A stretch of 64,000 nt of DNA, taken from positions 124,001 to 188,000 of the forward strand of contig NZ_WHOA01000197.1 of the NCBI RefSeq assembly GCF_013141715.1, given 5' to 3'. The notes under the pieces are model-generated. The model did no database searches. It was not told where the DNA came from and saw only the letters and a list, made by a program, of their open reading frames with translations. Below are positions 1 to 7,416 of the stretch, one piece after another. The stretch is from Paenibacillus phytorum (lineage in GTDB: Bacteria > Bacillota > Bacilli > Paenibacillales > NBRC-103111). Position 1 is the stretch's first letter. Every line of letters begins with the position of its first letter. The position numbers were made by a program, and so were the translations under genes.

Positions 1-1
1 T

Positions 2-289
2 TTACTGGGAAAAACACCGGATGAGAAATTGGTTTCGCTGCTATCTAATGACCAACAAGTAACAGCGCATACGCCACCGACATTTCTTTGGCATACAGCT
101 GATGATGCGGCTGTTGCCGTCGAGAACAGTTTGCTATTTGCAGGGGCGCTTAGCCGTCATAAAGTGCCTTTTGATCTGCACGTGTTTGAGAGCGGGCGTC
201 ATGGTATTGGAATAGCGGATGATCATCAGGAAGCTTATATTTGGCCTGAAATATGTGCGAATTGGCTCAAAAAGCAACAGTTTGCATGA
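2..289 (+). CDS. Alpha/beta hydrolase (acetyl-esterase-like), C-terminal part
   Basis: The frame is open from base 2 and has no start in the window, so only the last ~95 residues are present. They match the C-terminal end of alpha/beta-hydrolase esterases related to acetylxylan esterases. The segment PPTFLWHTADD carries the acid residue of the triad, and FESGRHGIG carries the catalytic histidine. The nucleophile serine lies upstream of the window. The stop codon overlaps the start of pxpB as ATGA, which suggests translational coupling, but the hydrolase has no evident role in 5-oxoproline metabolism. The family is clear; the substrate is not. Confidence 0.8.
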   Translation, partial: LLGKTPDEKLVSLLSNDQQVTAHTPPTFLWHTADDAAVAVENSLLFAGALSRHKVPFDLHVFESGRHGIGIADDHQEAYIWPEICANWLKKQQFA

Positions 290-1074
290 CCAAGCTCTTT
301 TACGAATGCCATATGCTTGGAGATTCGGCTATTGTAATTAGGCTTGGTACGGACATTGATTTATCTATTCTGAATCGTGTACGTCAGTTAACAGCTTACC
401 TAGAGAATAATCGTTTTGAAGGTTTTATCGAAATAGTAACGGCATATACAACAATCACGATTTATTATGACAACTTTCAGGTTTACAACCACTATTCAGA
501 AAAGAGAACCACCCGAAAAAATGGACAGGCCAGCTGGACGAATACGTTATTACCTTATGACATTGTCTTATTACATATACAACATCTCTTGGATAACTTT
601 GAACATACAAATGAGGTTCATATTAACGAGCCTAGGAGAACTATTAATATCCCTGTTTGTTATAGTGGGGATTATGGTCCGGATCTTGAGGATGTTGCGG
701 ACTATCATCGTGCTAGCAAGGAAGAGATCGTGCACCTACATACCTCACAGATTTACCCGGTATATATGATTGGCTTTGCACCTGGATTTCCTTATTTGGG
801 TGGATTGGATGACCAGCTAGCTACACCAAGAAAATCGGTACCTCGGACGAGGATACCCGTTGGTTCGGTGGGCATTGGCGGTGCTCAAACAGGCATATAC
901 CCTTTTGAAACGCCGGGCGGCTGGAATTTGATTGGTCGTACACCGCTGGCTTTATTTCGTCCAGATTCTGATCCACCATCACTACTGAAGGTAGGAGATC
1001 AAGTAAGATTTGTTTCCATCACGGCTGAGCAGTTCCAATATGAAAAAGAGAGGGACATGGGAAATGGGCTTTGA
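286..1074 (+). CDS. pxpB: 5-oxoprolinase subunit PxpB (KipI family)
   Basis: This is a subunit of the ATP-dependent 5-oxoprolinase that converts pyroglutamate to glutamate together with PxpA and PxpC. The AHS1/KipI-domain hallmarks are visible in the C-terminal half: GFAPGFPYLGGLD, then PRTRIPVGSVGIGG and TPGGWNLIGRTP. I chose the ATG at 286 because it overlaps the preceding stop; an in-frame upstream start at 253 would add residues that do not look like the family. It overlaps pxpC by 11 bases. B. subtilis KipI was first described as an inhibitor of the sporulation kinase KinA, but pxpC and pxpA alongside make the enzyme role the better call. Confidence 0.9.
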   Translation: MTKLFYECHMLGDSAIVIRLGTDIDLSILNRVRQLTAYLENNRFEGFIEIVTAYTTITIYYDNFQVYNHYSEKRTTRKNGQASWTNTLLPYDIVLLHIQHLLDNFEHTNEVHINEPRRTINIPVCYSGDYGPDLEDVADYHRASKEEIVHLHTSQIYPVYMIGFAPGFPYLGGLDDQLATPRKSVPRTRIPVGSVGIGGAQTGIYPFETPGGWNLIGRTPLALFRPDSDPPSLLKVGDQVRFVSITAEQFQYEKERDMGNGL

Positions 1075-2038
1075 GGTCATCAAGCCGGGATTATTATCAA
1101 CCTTGCAGGATGAGGGACGGTATGGACAGCGGAAATATGGCGTCATTACATCAGGCCCCATGGACCTCTTTGCGCATCGAGCAGCCAATATACTTGTTGG
1201 GAATAATAGGGGCGCAGCTGCTCTAGAAATGACGCTGCTAGGACCGAGCATGGTTGCGAAGAAGGATATGCTGCTATCTTTATGCGGAGCTGATATGGAA
1301 GCAGATAGGGACGGTATTCGGGTTCCATTGTGGCGACCATTTCTGATCCGTAAAGGAGACCAGTTAAATGTTCATTATGCAGTTAAGGGATGCAGAGCCT
1401 ACTTAGCCGTGTATGGTGGTTTCGAGGTGAAACCTGTAATGGGCAGCAGAAGCACCTATTTACATGCGGGCATAGGCGGTCACCAAGGTAGAGCACTCCA
1501 AGCGGGAGATGATTTGCCGGTAAGACAAGACGTGGTAGGCGATTATCTTCACCATCCAGGGTCTGTGAGTGCTTTTATTCGTCCGGGCTATGAAGACAAT
1601 CCAGTTGTAAGAGTCGTAAAAGGGAAGGAAGCTGCCCTTTTCACCGAGGCAAGCGTACGCAGCTTTCTGGCTCAAAGCTATATCGTTACTGCGCAGTCAG
1701 ATCGAATGGGTTATCGCTTGGAAGGGAAGGAGCTAGAACTATCTGATGGCGTACCGAGTGAGATGATCTCAGAAGCGGTCGTCCAAGGGACGATTCAAGT
1801 GCCCCCAAGTGGACAGCCCATCCTTCTGATGGCGGACTGCCAAACAACCGGAGGGTACCCGCGCATCGCGCACGTCATCACGGCCGATCTTCCCTTAGTA
1901 GCTCAGGTGAAACCAGGCGGAAAGATTCGTTTCCGGGAGGTCAGCCACCGTGAAGCCCAGGAGCAGATCTTGCTGCAGGCGATGGATTTGCGGCTGCTTG
2001 AGGCTGGGGTTCGGGCTTGGGTGCGGGATCATGGATAA
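1064..2038 (+). CDS. pxpC: 5-oxoprolinase subunit PxpC (KipA, biotin-dependent carboxylase-like)
   Basis: Second 5-oxoprolinase subunit (AHS2/KipA family, ~324 residues). It starts MGFEVIKPGLLSTLQDEGR, the usual beginning of the family, followed by YGVITSGPMD and a C-terminal segment containing ADCQTTGGYPRIAHV. The ATG at 1064 is preceded by GAGAGGG at a good distance; an ATG at 1040 is in frame but poorly led. It overlaps the end of pxpB. The operon is interrupted right after its stop by a long heptamer repeat, and pxpA resumes about 700 bp downstream. Base composition rises in GC towards the end of the gene. Confidence 0.9.
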   Translation: MGFEVIKPGLLSTLQDEGRYGQRKYGVITSGPMDLFAHRAANILVGNNRGAAALEMTLLGPSMVAKKDMLLSLCGADMEADRDGIRVPLWRPFLIRKGDQLNVHYAVKGCRAYLAVYGGFEVKPVMGSRSTYLHAGIGGHQGRALQAGDDLPVRQDVVGDYLHHPGSVSAFIRPGYEDNPVVRVVKGKEAALFTEASVRSFLAQSYIVTAQSDRMGYRLEGKELELSDGVPSEMISEAVVQGTIQVPPSGQPILLMADCQTTGGYPRIAHVITADLPLVAQVKPGGKIRFREVSHREAQEQILLQAMDLRLLEAGVRAWVRDHG

Positions 2039-2040
2039 AA

Positions 2041-2735
2041 GAGTTGAGGACTCAAGAGTTGAAGGATTGAAGAGCTGAAGAGCTGAGAGCTGAGGAAGGA
2101 GCTGAGAGCTGGAGTGCTGAGAGCTGGAGTGCTGAGAGCTGAGAGCTGAGAGCTGAGAGCTGAGGAGCTGAGAGCTGAGAGCTGAAGAGCTGGAGAGCTG
2201 GAGAGCTGGAGAGCTTGAAAGCTTGAGAGCTGAAGAGCTGAGAGTTGAGAGTTGAGAGCTGAAGAGCTGAGAGCTGAAGAGCTGGAGAGCTGAGAGCTGA
2301 GAGCTGAGAGCTGAGAGCTGAGAGCTGAGAGCTGAGAGCTGAGAGCTGAGAGCTGAGAGCTGAGAGCTGAGGAGCTGAGAGCTGAGGGGTTGAGGAGCTG
2401 AGAGATGAAGAGCTGAGAGCTGGAGAGCTGGAGAGCTGAGAGCTGAGAGCTGAGAGCTGAGAGCTGAGAGCTGAGAGCTGAGAGCTGAGAGCTGAGAGCT
2501 GAGAGCTGAGGAGCTGAGAGCTGGAGTGCTGAGAGCTGGAGTGCTGAGAGCTGAGAGCTGAGAGCTAAGAGCTGAGAGCTGAGAGCTGGAGTGCTGAGAG
2601 CTGGAGTGCTGAGAGCTGAGAGCTGAGAGCTGAGAGCTGAGAGCTGAGGAGCTGAGAGCTGAAGAGCTGAGAGCTGAAGGGCTGGAGAGCTAGAGAGTTG
2701 AAGAGCTGAAGGATTGGAAAATTGAAGGACTGGGA
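2041..2735 (+). repeat. GAGCTGA-type heptamer minisatellite between pxpC and pxpA
   Basis: About 690 bp consist almost entirely of a degenerate 7-base unit, GAGCTGA (read also as AGAGCTG), with interspersed 8-10 base variants such as GGAGCTGA, GAAGAGCTGA and GGAGTGCTGA. Perfect runs occur at about 2290-2370 and 2425-2510. Because 7 is not a multiple of 3, TGA recurs in all three forward frames, so the plus strand is closed. The minus strand (CTCAGCT) has no stops and gives a Leu-Ser-Gln-Ala-rich frame that I treat as an artefact. The unit contains the palindrome AGCT. No spacers are present, so it is not a CRISPR array. Confidence 0.95.
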
Positions 2736-3503
2736 GTGAGGATTCTGCGTATTGACTTGAATTGTGATATGGGTGAAGGCTTCGGCGCATATCGCCTTGG
2801 CCGGGACGAGGAGCTGCTCGACTTTGTCAGCTCCGCCAACATCGCCTGCGGGTTCCACGCAGGCGATCCCGCAACCATGCGCAGCACTGTGCAGCTGTGC
2901 TTGCGCAAGGGCGTTGCGATCGGGGCCCATCCGGGCCTTCCCGATCTACAGGGCTTCGGCCGGCGTGAGATCGCGATCACGCCGACGGAGGCTTACGAGC
3001 TGACGTTGTATCAGCTCGGGGCGCTGCAGGCGTTCGTCCACGCCGAAGGCGGACGCCTGCAGCACGTCAAGCCGCATGGCGCGCTCTATCACATGGCTGC
3101 GAAGCGCCATGATCTCGCCGCGGCCATTGCGGCTGCGACTGCCAGCGTCAGCGCGGAGCTGACGTTGTTCGGTCCGCCCGGCAGCGAGCTGCTGCGGGCG
3201 GGTGCCGCCGCGGGGCTGCAGACCGCGAGCGAAGCCTTCGCGGACCGCAGCTACCAGCGGGACGGCACGTTGACGCCCCGCGATCAGCCGGGGGCGCTGC
3301 TCTTCAGCGCCGTCGACGCTGCGGCGCAGGTCGTAAGGCTCGTCCGCGAAGGGAAGGTCCTCTCCCGAGAGGGAGAGGACCTGAGCATGCGCGCGGACAC
3401 GATCTGCATCCACGGCGATGGTGCACACGCCGTGGAGTTCGCGCGCGACATCCGCGCGCTGCTAAACAGCAGCGGCATCGCAGTTGTGGCGCTCGGCCAG
3501 TAG
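2736..3503 (+). CDS. pxpA: 5-oxoprolinase subunit PxpA (LamB/YcsF family)
   Basis: Catalytic TIM-barrel subunit of 5-oxoprolinase, 255 residues, the usual length. Family signatures appear in order: IDLNCDMGEGFG near the start, ANIACGFHAGDP, IGAHPGLPDLQGFGRR, VKPHGALYH and EAFADRSYQRDGTL. The GTG start at 2736 directly follows the heptamer repeat and is led by GGACTGGGAG, made of repeat-derived bases. The gene is strikingly richer in GC than its surroundings (GC-ending codons dominate), so either it was acquired separately from pxpBC or this stretch has a different mutational history. With pxpB and pxpC it should form the PxpABC enzyme. Confidence 0.93.
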   Translation: MRILRIDLNCDMGEGFGAYRLGRDEELLDFVSSANIACGFHAGDPATMRSTVQLCLRKGVAIGAHPGLPDLQGFGRREIAITPTEAYELTLYQLGALQAFVHAEGGRLQHVKPHGALYHMAAKRHDLAAAIAAATASVSAELTLFGPPGSELLRAGAAAGLQTASEAFADRSYQRDGTLTPRDQPGALLFSAVDAAAQVVRLVREGKVLSREGEDLSMRADTICIHGDGAHAVEFARDIRALLNSSGIAVVALGQ

Positions 3504-3605
3504 TCAGCGTGTTTGCCCTCACCGCGACGGAGCTCCAATGTTTGAAAGAAGTCTTGTCACCCGAAGGAAGCTGCGCAGATTACGGAAGACCTGTAAGTAG
3601 ATACA

Positions 3606-3786
3606 GATGGAATTCCTCCTGTTAATTTCACTAGGACATCGTTGAACGTGCATTTAACGGGAAAACCTCCAGCTACATTCAGTGTTAATGCGTCATTTAG
3701 CTGATTTCTGCTTAATTAAAGGTAGGTTTTCCGGTTAAAGGACTACCAAACGAAATATCCAATAAATTAACGGGAGTTTTTCCATC
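3606..3786. repeat. Four alternating copies of a ~25-bp intergenic repeat
   Basis: The non-coding stretch after pxpA holds four related elements of ~20-26 bp in alternating orientation: 3606-3630 (+), 3648-3673 (-), 3721-3740 (+) and 3763-3786 (-). Read in one orientation, their shared core is GGAnnnnCTCCCGTTAATTT with changes (CTCCTGTTAATTT, TTCCCGTTAAATG, TTCCGGTTAAAGG, CTCCCGTTAATTT). The pairing could fold as two hairpins. There is no gene between 3504 and about 3830. Confidence 0.5.
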
Positions 3787-3831
3787 TATCATCGCAAAAA
3801 AGTGTGCTCAGAACGTATAGATGAAAAATAG

Positions 3832-4086
3832 ATTGAGGAAAGATATAAAGGGATAGTAAATATAGACCTTATGAACTTTCAAGAAGTTTATATTCATTTG
3901 AAATATTTCTAGGAAGCTACTAACTTAACGAGTAAAGAAGAAACGCTGTACTCAAATTTAAAAGACTTAACAATGTATGTTAACTACTAAGATATTCATA
4001 GCTCAAACTTAAATAGACTTGTTATGTCAGATTATTATAAGAAGTATAAATCAAAAAGAAAAGTAGTCGAACCATTATTAAAATAA
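3832..4086 (+). pseudogene. Decayed gene remnant with in-frame stops
   Basis: One frame reads as protein-like, charged sequence for ~85 codons but is broken by TAG at 3910-3912 and TAA at 3988-3990 before a final TAA at 4084. Segments include ERYKGIVNIDLMNFQEVY, ATNLTSKEETLYSNLKDL and SDYYKKYKSKRKVVEPLL. The AT-rich codon usage matches the kinase-like genes next to it. I do not recognise the family. It could be chance, but three consecutive protein-like segments in one frame argue for a dead gene. Confidence 0.4.
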
Positions 4087-4131
4087 TGGCTCAGTTAAGC
4101 TCACTCCAAAATTACGAACTAATACACTAAA

Positions 4132-4565
4132 CTATTTTTTACGGAGAAATCTAAAATTTCCATAATCAATCACAACAATCTCTCCATTTTGGTCTAAACG
4201 TAAGTTTTGAAAATTTGGTTCACCCTGACGGTTTACAATTTCATAAGGTATGATTCCATTTTCCTTAAATAGGGTTCTCATTTCGTAAAGTTTTCGCTTA
4301 TATTCTTTAGATTTCGGGAAATTCCGATTATATTTCCCCATGATTAACCAGCCATATTTATTCTCATAGTCTATAATTTTGGCAAGATGTTTTCTTACAG
4401 GAAATGGACATGAATTAAATGTTCTTACTTCTCTAATGTTGCTTTTAATCCCATATGTAGTTTTAACAACCTTTAATACTTTGCTATTACTGAGATCATA
4501 TACAATTCGTCTTGAACCCAATCCGATGAATTTTCTTCCTTTAATAATTCAATGTATTTTTTCAT
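4132..4565 (-). pseudogene. Compact kinase-like protein, frameshifted near its start
   Basis: Paralogue of the intact gene at 4833-5291, lying in the opposite orientation. The main frame contains GSRRIVYDLSNSKVLKVVK (glycine-rich loop and Lys-bearing strand), IIDYENKYGWLIMGKY (hinge-like), LRLDQNGEIVVIDYG (DFG-like DYG). The expected beginning MKKYIE is led by an AGGGGG site and starts at ATG 4565, but it is in another frame; the frames meet at about 4540-4550, just before a segment reading KGRKFIGLGSRR that aligns with KGKKYIGAGGTR of the paralogue. A small indel therefore separates start and body. Restart at the TTG at 4521 would drop the glycine-rich loop. A sequencing error cannot be excluded. 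Confidence 0.6.
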
Positions 4566-4832
4566 TTTTTTAAGGAGACCCCCTAAATATTGAATGAATA
4601 ATTTATTTAACTTATTCAAAAACATTAAGAAGAGTTATAGACTTCAACATATTTTCCACATAAATCTTTCTTAGACTAACGAGAGTTCAAACAATAGAGG
4701 CTGCTGGCATTAGGTCGGTGGCTTTTTCTCTTCTACCATTTATTTTGAATGTCCAATCAGGTTGTGGTTCTCGACATAGAATAAGTTGACGCTAATATCC
4801 GTAAATTGCTCTGTCGAGATGTCATTACTTGA

Positions 4833-5291
4833 ATGGGGGATGCTGCCTTGATTAAAATGGACGAGTACATGAAAAGGAAAATAAAAGGGAAGAAATACAT
4901 TGGGGCTGGGGGAACGAGAGTTGTATACGATTTAGGTAACGGGTATGTGTTGAAGATAGCAAAATCAAAAAAAGGGATCATATGCAACCAGATGGAAGTA
5001 AACCTGTATAAATCATCTTTGAAACCGATAAAAAAATATCTTGCGCAAATTATTGATTACGACGCAGCATATCGCTGGGTAACCATGAAAAAATATGATC
5101 GAAAATTCCCCAATTCTCCAATATATAGACGAGAACTTATGAAAATAGTAAAGAAATTTTTGGGCAATGGCATCATTCCATCAAATGGTGTGGGTCAGTA
5201 TCATAAACCCCATACTCCTAACCTGCGTTTAAAGCGGAATAATCAGATCGTGGTCATTGATTATGGGGGATTTAAATATGACAATAAATGA
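4833..5291 (+). CDS. Compact protein-kinase-like protein
   Basis: A 152-residue protein with parts of a protein-kinase fold: IGAGGTRVVYDLGNGYVLKIAKS resembles a glycine-rich loop followed by the Lys-bearing strand (only named in part here), a Glu at the position expected in helix C, a hinge-like IIDYDAAYRWVTMKKYDR, then NLRLKRNNQIVVIDYG, which resembles the catalytic Asn and the DFG motif. No HRD loop is visible, and the protein is about half a normal kinase, so activity is uncertain. The start could be ATG 4833 or ATG 4857; neither has a strong ribosome site. AT-rich, with a frameshifted paralogue upstream in inverse orientation. Phage or mobile origin is possible but unproven. Confidence 0.6.
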   Translation: MGDAALIKMDEYMKRKIKGKKYIGAGGTRVVYDLGNGYVLKIAKSKKGIICNQMEVNLYKSSLKPIKKYLAQIIDYDAAYRWVTMKKYDRKFPNSPIYRRELMKIVKKFLGNGIIPSNGVGQYHKPHTPNLRLKRNNQIVVIDYGGFKYDNK

Positions 5292-5402
5292 AAGGAAAAA
5301 TATATAATCAGAAATTCCCTTCATCTAAAAGAATATAAACGGAAACTTTTTATGTTAATAATTTACAGTTCCAACTAAATAATCCATACCAATAAAAGAA
5401 TC

Positions 5403-5457
5403 AAGCAGGCAATTACTTAACTTTCTACGAGTTTAAGTAACTGCCTGCTTCTTTTTT
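5403..5457 (+). terminator. Strong intrinsic terminator
   Basis: An 18-bp stem with a single mismatch (AAGCAGGCAATTACTTAA pairing with TTAAGTAACTGCCTGCTT), short loop, then CTTTTTTA. It ends transcription of the kinase-like gene. The rest of 5458-5660 shows no gene or recognisable element. Confidence 0.9.
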
Positions 5458-5660
5458 ATGTTTACAGTTTTTAATCAGTTAGAATCACGTTGCTTATTCG
5501 CTTGGACAATGAAATGGCGTTCTCTTCGTATAGAAAATGACTAACCGCGGCTTAGTAAATCCATAATTCGCCGCTGAGCGTTTATTCCGGAAATCATCCA
5601 TATATTCCCTTTGTGCACTAGTTCTACGTTATGTGCTGTCGTAACGCCATACAAGCTTCG

Positions 5661-6620
5661 CTAAGCTACACGTTTCGCTAACAAAAAGCGACCCCTCCAA
5701 TACGTATTAAAATCGGTAAAAGTAACCCCGGGCTGCCCGTACGTATTAATGAATCTCCCATTACCCGCATATATCCCCACATGGCCTACAATGCGATTGC
5801 TAGCAAACCGCCCAGGTGTGTAAAAGAACATCAGGTCCCCGGTTTGCAAGTTATTGATGTCTACGGTTTGTCCGACTTGGGCTTGAGACTGAGAAGATCT
5901 TGGAAGATTGACGCCGAAATGGGAATACACATACTGGACGAAGGAAGAACAGTCAAACGTATGCGTACTATCGTAGGGTCCCGATGAAAAGCTGTACGGC
6001 GTTCCTAAAAAGTTCTGGGCATAGCTTATTAAGTTACTTTTATCTACATTATTCACGGAAAGGCTCTGTATTTGTTCTGTTGAACTTCCAGACTGCTGTG
6101 CAGATGCGTTTTGTTGTTCGGACAACGTACTGTCATTGATCGGATTAAAGACAACCTGCGAATTTTGAGCGTTCCAATTCACCGGGGTACCCATCAAAAT
6201 TGATAACGCCTGTGTTGTCATATAAGGTTTGTGATCGAATAATCTCGGAGCCTGCGGAAGTTCGATGGGTTTATCGCCTACTAATGCTTGAGTTTGATTT
6301 ACTTTAACGGAATATACGGGGTCCGTGGCACCCATTGAGAAACTGTCGCCCACGTAGTGCAAATCAAAATCTATCGATGCCGAGGTTTCCTCCAGCGGTA
6401 CCCAGACTAGTCCGTTGGTTTCACTGTAAACCTTAACATTGGAAAATGTCGAATTGTCCGCTACAAACATGCTGGCATTCTGGCCGGCTTGGGCATGGGT
6501 AGTTGTAGGCGCTCCAATGTTTTGGGTTTGTTTATTTGTACAACCTCCACCCATGAAGATCATAGTGATACAAAGGGTGGTTAAAACAACCTGCCATTGC
6601 GTTTTCTTTTGAAGAATCAT
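5661..6620 (-). CDS. NlpC/P60 cell-wall endopeptidase, lipoprotein
   Basis: Probable secreted gamma-D-glutamyl-diamino-acid endopeptidase acting on peptidoglycan stem peptides. The start at 6620 (MILQKKTQWQ) is preceded by GAAGGGG; an upstream in-frame start lacks a good site. A signal segment ends at MGGGC, a weak lipobox. Residues ~55-165 resemble a copper-amine-oxidase-N-like domain (VPLEE, then YMTTQALSILMGTPVNW). The C-terminal ~120 residues are the NlpC/P60 domain, with LGTPYSFSSG, catalytic Cys in FDCSSFVQYVY, His in GHVGIYAGNGRF, and LPRSS between. It stands alone with the next plus-strand genes divergent. Confidence 0.88.
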   Translation of the reverse strand: MILQKKTQWQVVLTTLCITMIFMGGGCTNKQTQNIGAPTTTHAQAGQNASMFVADNSTFSNVKVYSETNGLVWVPLEETSASIDFDLHYVGDSFSMGATDPVYSVKVNQTQALVGDKPIELPQAPRLFDHKPYMTTQALSILMGTPVNWNAQNSQVVFNPINDSTLSEQQNASAQQSGSSTEQIQSLSVNNVDKSNLISYAQNFLGTPYSFSSGPYDSTHTFDCSSFVQYVYSHFGVNLPRSSQSQAQVGQTVDINNLQTGDLMFFYTPGRFASNRIVGHVGIYAGNGRFINTYGQPGVTFTDFNTYWRGRFLLAKRVA

Positions 6621-6690
6621 AAACAAAACCCCTTCACCAAGTTGATATGGGTTAGGTTTTGTCAGGAAAAAATAATTATGCATGAAATAG

Positions 6691-6801
6691 ACTCGCTACA
6701 ATCAGATCATCCGTGAACTTGCCGAGAAAGACTACAAATCTCGCTACGGACGCCCGATCAGCAACTTTTTGACTCATATGAAGGCGGAATGTTGTAACTA
6801 G
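6691..6801 (+). pseudogene. Orphan C-terminal protein remnant
   Basis: A 36-codon frame without any start, bounded upstream by TAG at 6688, reads protein-like: RYNQIIRELAEKDYKSRYG, then RPISNFLTHMKAECCN and a stop. It looks like the tail of a gene whose front was deleted. I do not recognise the family. Confidence 0.35.
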
Positions 6802-6904
6802 GAGAAAACGAATATAACCATTCTTTCACTTGAGAACAAGCTGGAAATATGAGTAAATATAGAGGTAGCCGGCCGGCTAATTACTTCGGAAAGGAGTGAT
6901 CAAA

Positions 6905-6940
6905 GTGATTACAACAAAAGCAGAGGTGGTCTCTGCGTAA
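6905..6940 (+). CDS. 11-residue leader-like ORF
   Basis: GTG start with a near-perfect ribosome site, GGAAAGGAGTGATC, 4-8 bases upstream; the product is MITTKAEVVSA. The last codons form a small hairpin (GCAGAG...CTCTGC) and a terminator-like hairpin follows at once. The arrangement suits a leader peptide or a short regulatory RNA rather than a structural gene. Its ending resembles that of the next short ORF (KAEVVSA against AAEVLVS). The function is unknown. Confidence 0.35.
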   Translation: MITTKAEVVSA

Positions 6941-6960
6941 GCAGAGGCCATCGTTCCAAA

Positions 6961-6991
6961 CGGGGGTCGCTAGGCCCCCGCATATTTTTCC
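6961..6991 (+). terminator. Hairpin followed by T tract
   Basis: CGGGGGTC and GGCCCCCG pair around a short loop and are followed by CATATTTTTC. It lies just after the 11-residue ORF. Confidence 0.65.
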
Positions 6992-7127
6992 TGAATGAGT
7001 AGACAGCGAGATGCTTTTTACATATAATGAGAATGTGAACACGTAGTGAACACCATAAATTAGGAGAGACTTTGCTCTCCAACCCAATTTCAAAAATTAA
7101 ACTATCTGGTGAAAGGAGTGCTTTTTA

Positions 7128-7187
7128 ATGAACACAATGACAGTAGCGATGAATGTTGCGGCCGCCGCAGAGGTACTCGTCTCCTAA
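7128..7187 (+). CDS. 19-residue leader-like ORF
   Basis: ATG preceded by GAAAGGAGTG at normal spacing; the product is MNTMTVAMNVAAAAEVLVS. It is alanine/valine-rich and too short for a membrane span with confidence. Followed after ~60 bases by a terminator hairpin, like the preceding short ORF. Unknown function; a leader peptide or small toxin-like peptide are possibilities I cannot separate. Confidence 0.35.
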   Translation: MNTMTVAMNVAAAAEVLVS

Positions 7188-7250
7188 CTGAATATCATTC
7201 GTGGAATAACCGTTCACCTGAATTGTATAATTGCATATACAACCGACAGG

Positions 7251-7274
7251 CACGATTATGATCGTGTTTTTTTT
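7251..7274 (+). terminator. Short hairpin with T8 tract
   Basis: CACGAT-TATG-ATCGTG followed by eight T. It separates the two leader-like ORFs from the next pair of genes. Confidence 0.75.
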
Positions 7275-7311
7275 ATTCCATTTCTTGAGAATGGTAGGAG
7301 GTTATGGGGCG

Positions 7312-7416
7312 ATGAAGATACTCTCTGCAAATCAGACAAAGTTTAACTTTGCTCGACAATTTGAGGAGGTTTTCATCCATGAGTTACAAGAACGGGAAAG
7401 ACGTTCTTCCCCCTAA
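7312..7416 (+). CDS. 34-residue ORF overlapping the CD3324-like gene
   Basis: Starts at ATG 7312 with AGGAGG ten bases upstream. The product begins MKILSANQTKFNFARQFEE and its end overlaps the next gene by 38 bases in another frame. The stretch TTTGAGGAGG inside it is the ribosome site of that gene, so its translation could control access to it. No family recognised. Confidence 0.4.
   Translation: MKILSANQTKFNFARQFEEVFIHELQERERRSSP

Noticed and set aside
286..2038. KipI/KipA as sporulation-kinase regulators
   Set aside because: With pxpA downstream the three genes form the 5-oxoprolinase set; nothing here supports a separate sporulation role.
2041..2735. CRISPR array
   Set aside because: The unit is 7 bases and strictly tandem, with no unique spacers and no cas genes in the window.
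2029..2790. 253-residue Leu/Ser/Gln/Ala-rich frame on the minus strand
   Set aside because: It is the stop-free reading of the heptamer CTCAGCT; there is no ribosome site and no domain, and the sequence is a pure by-product of the repeat.
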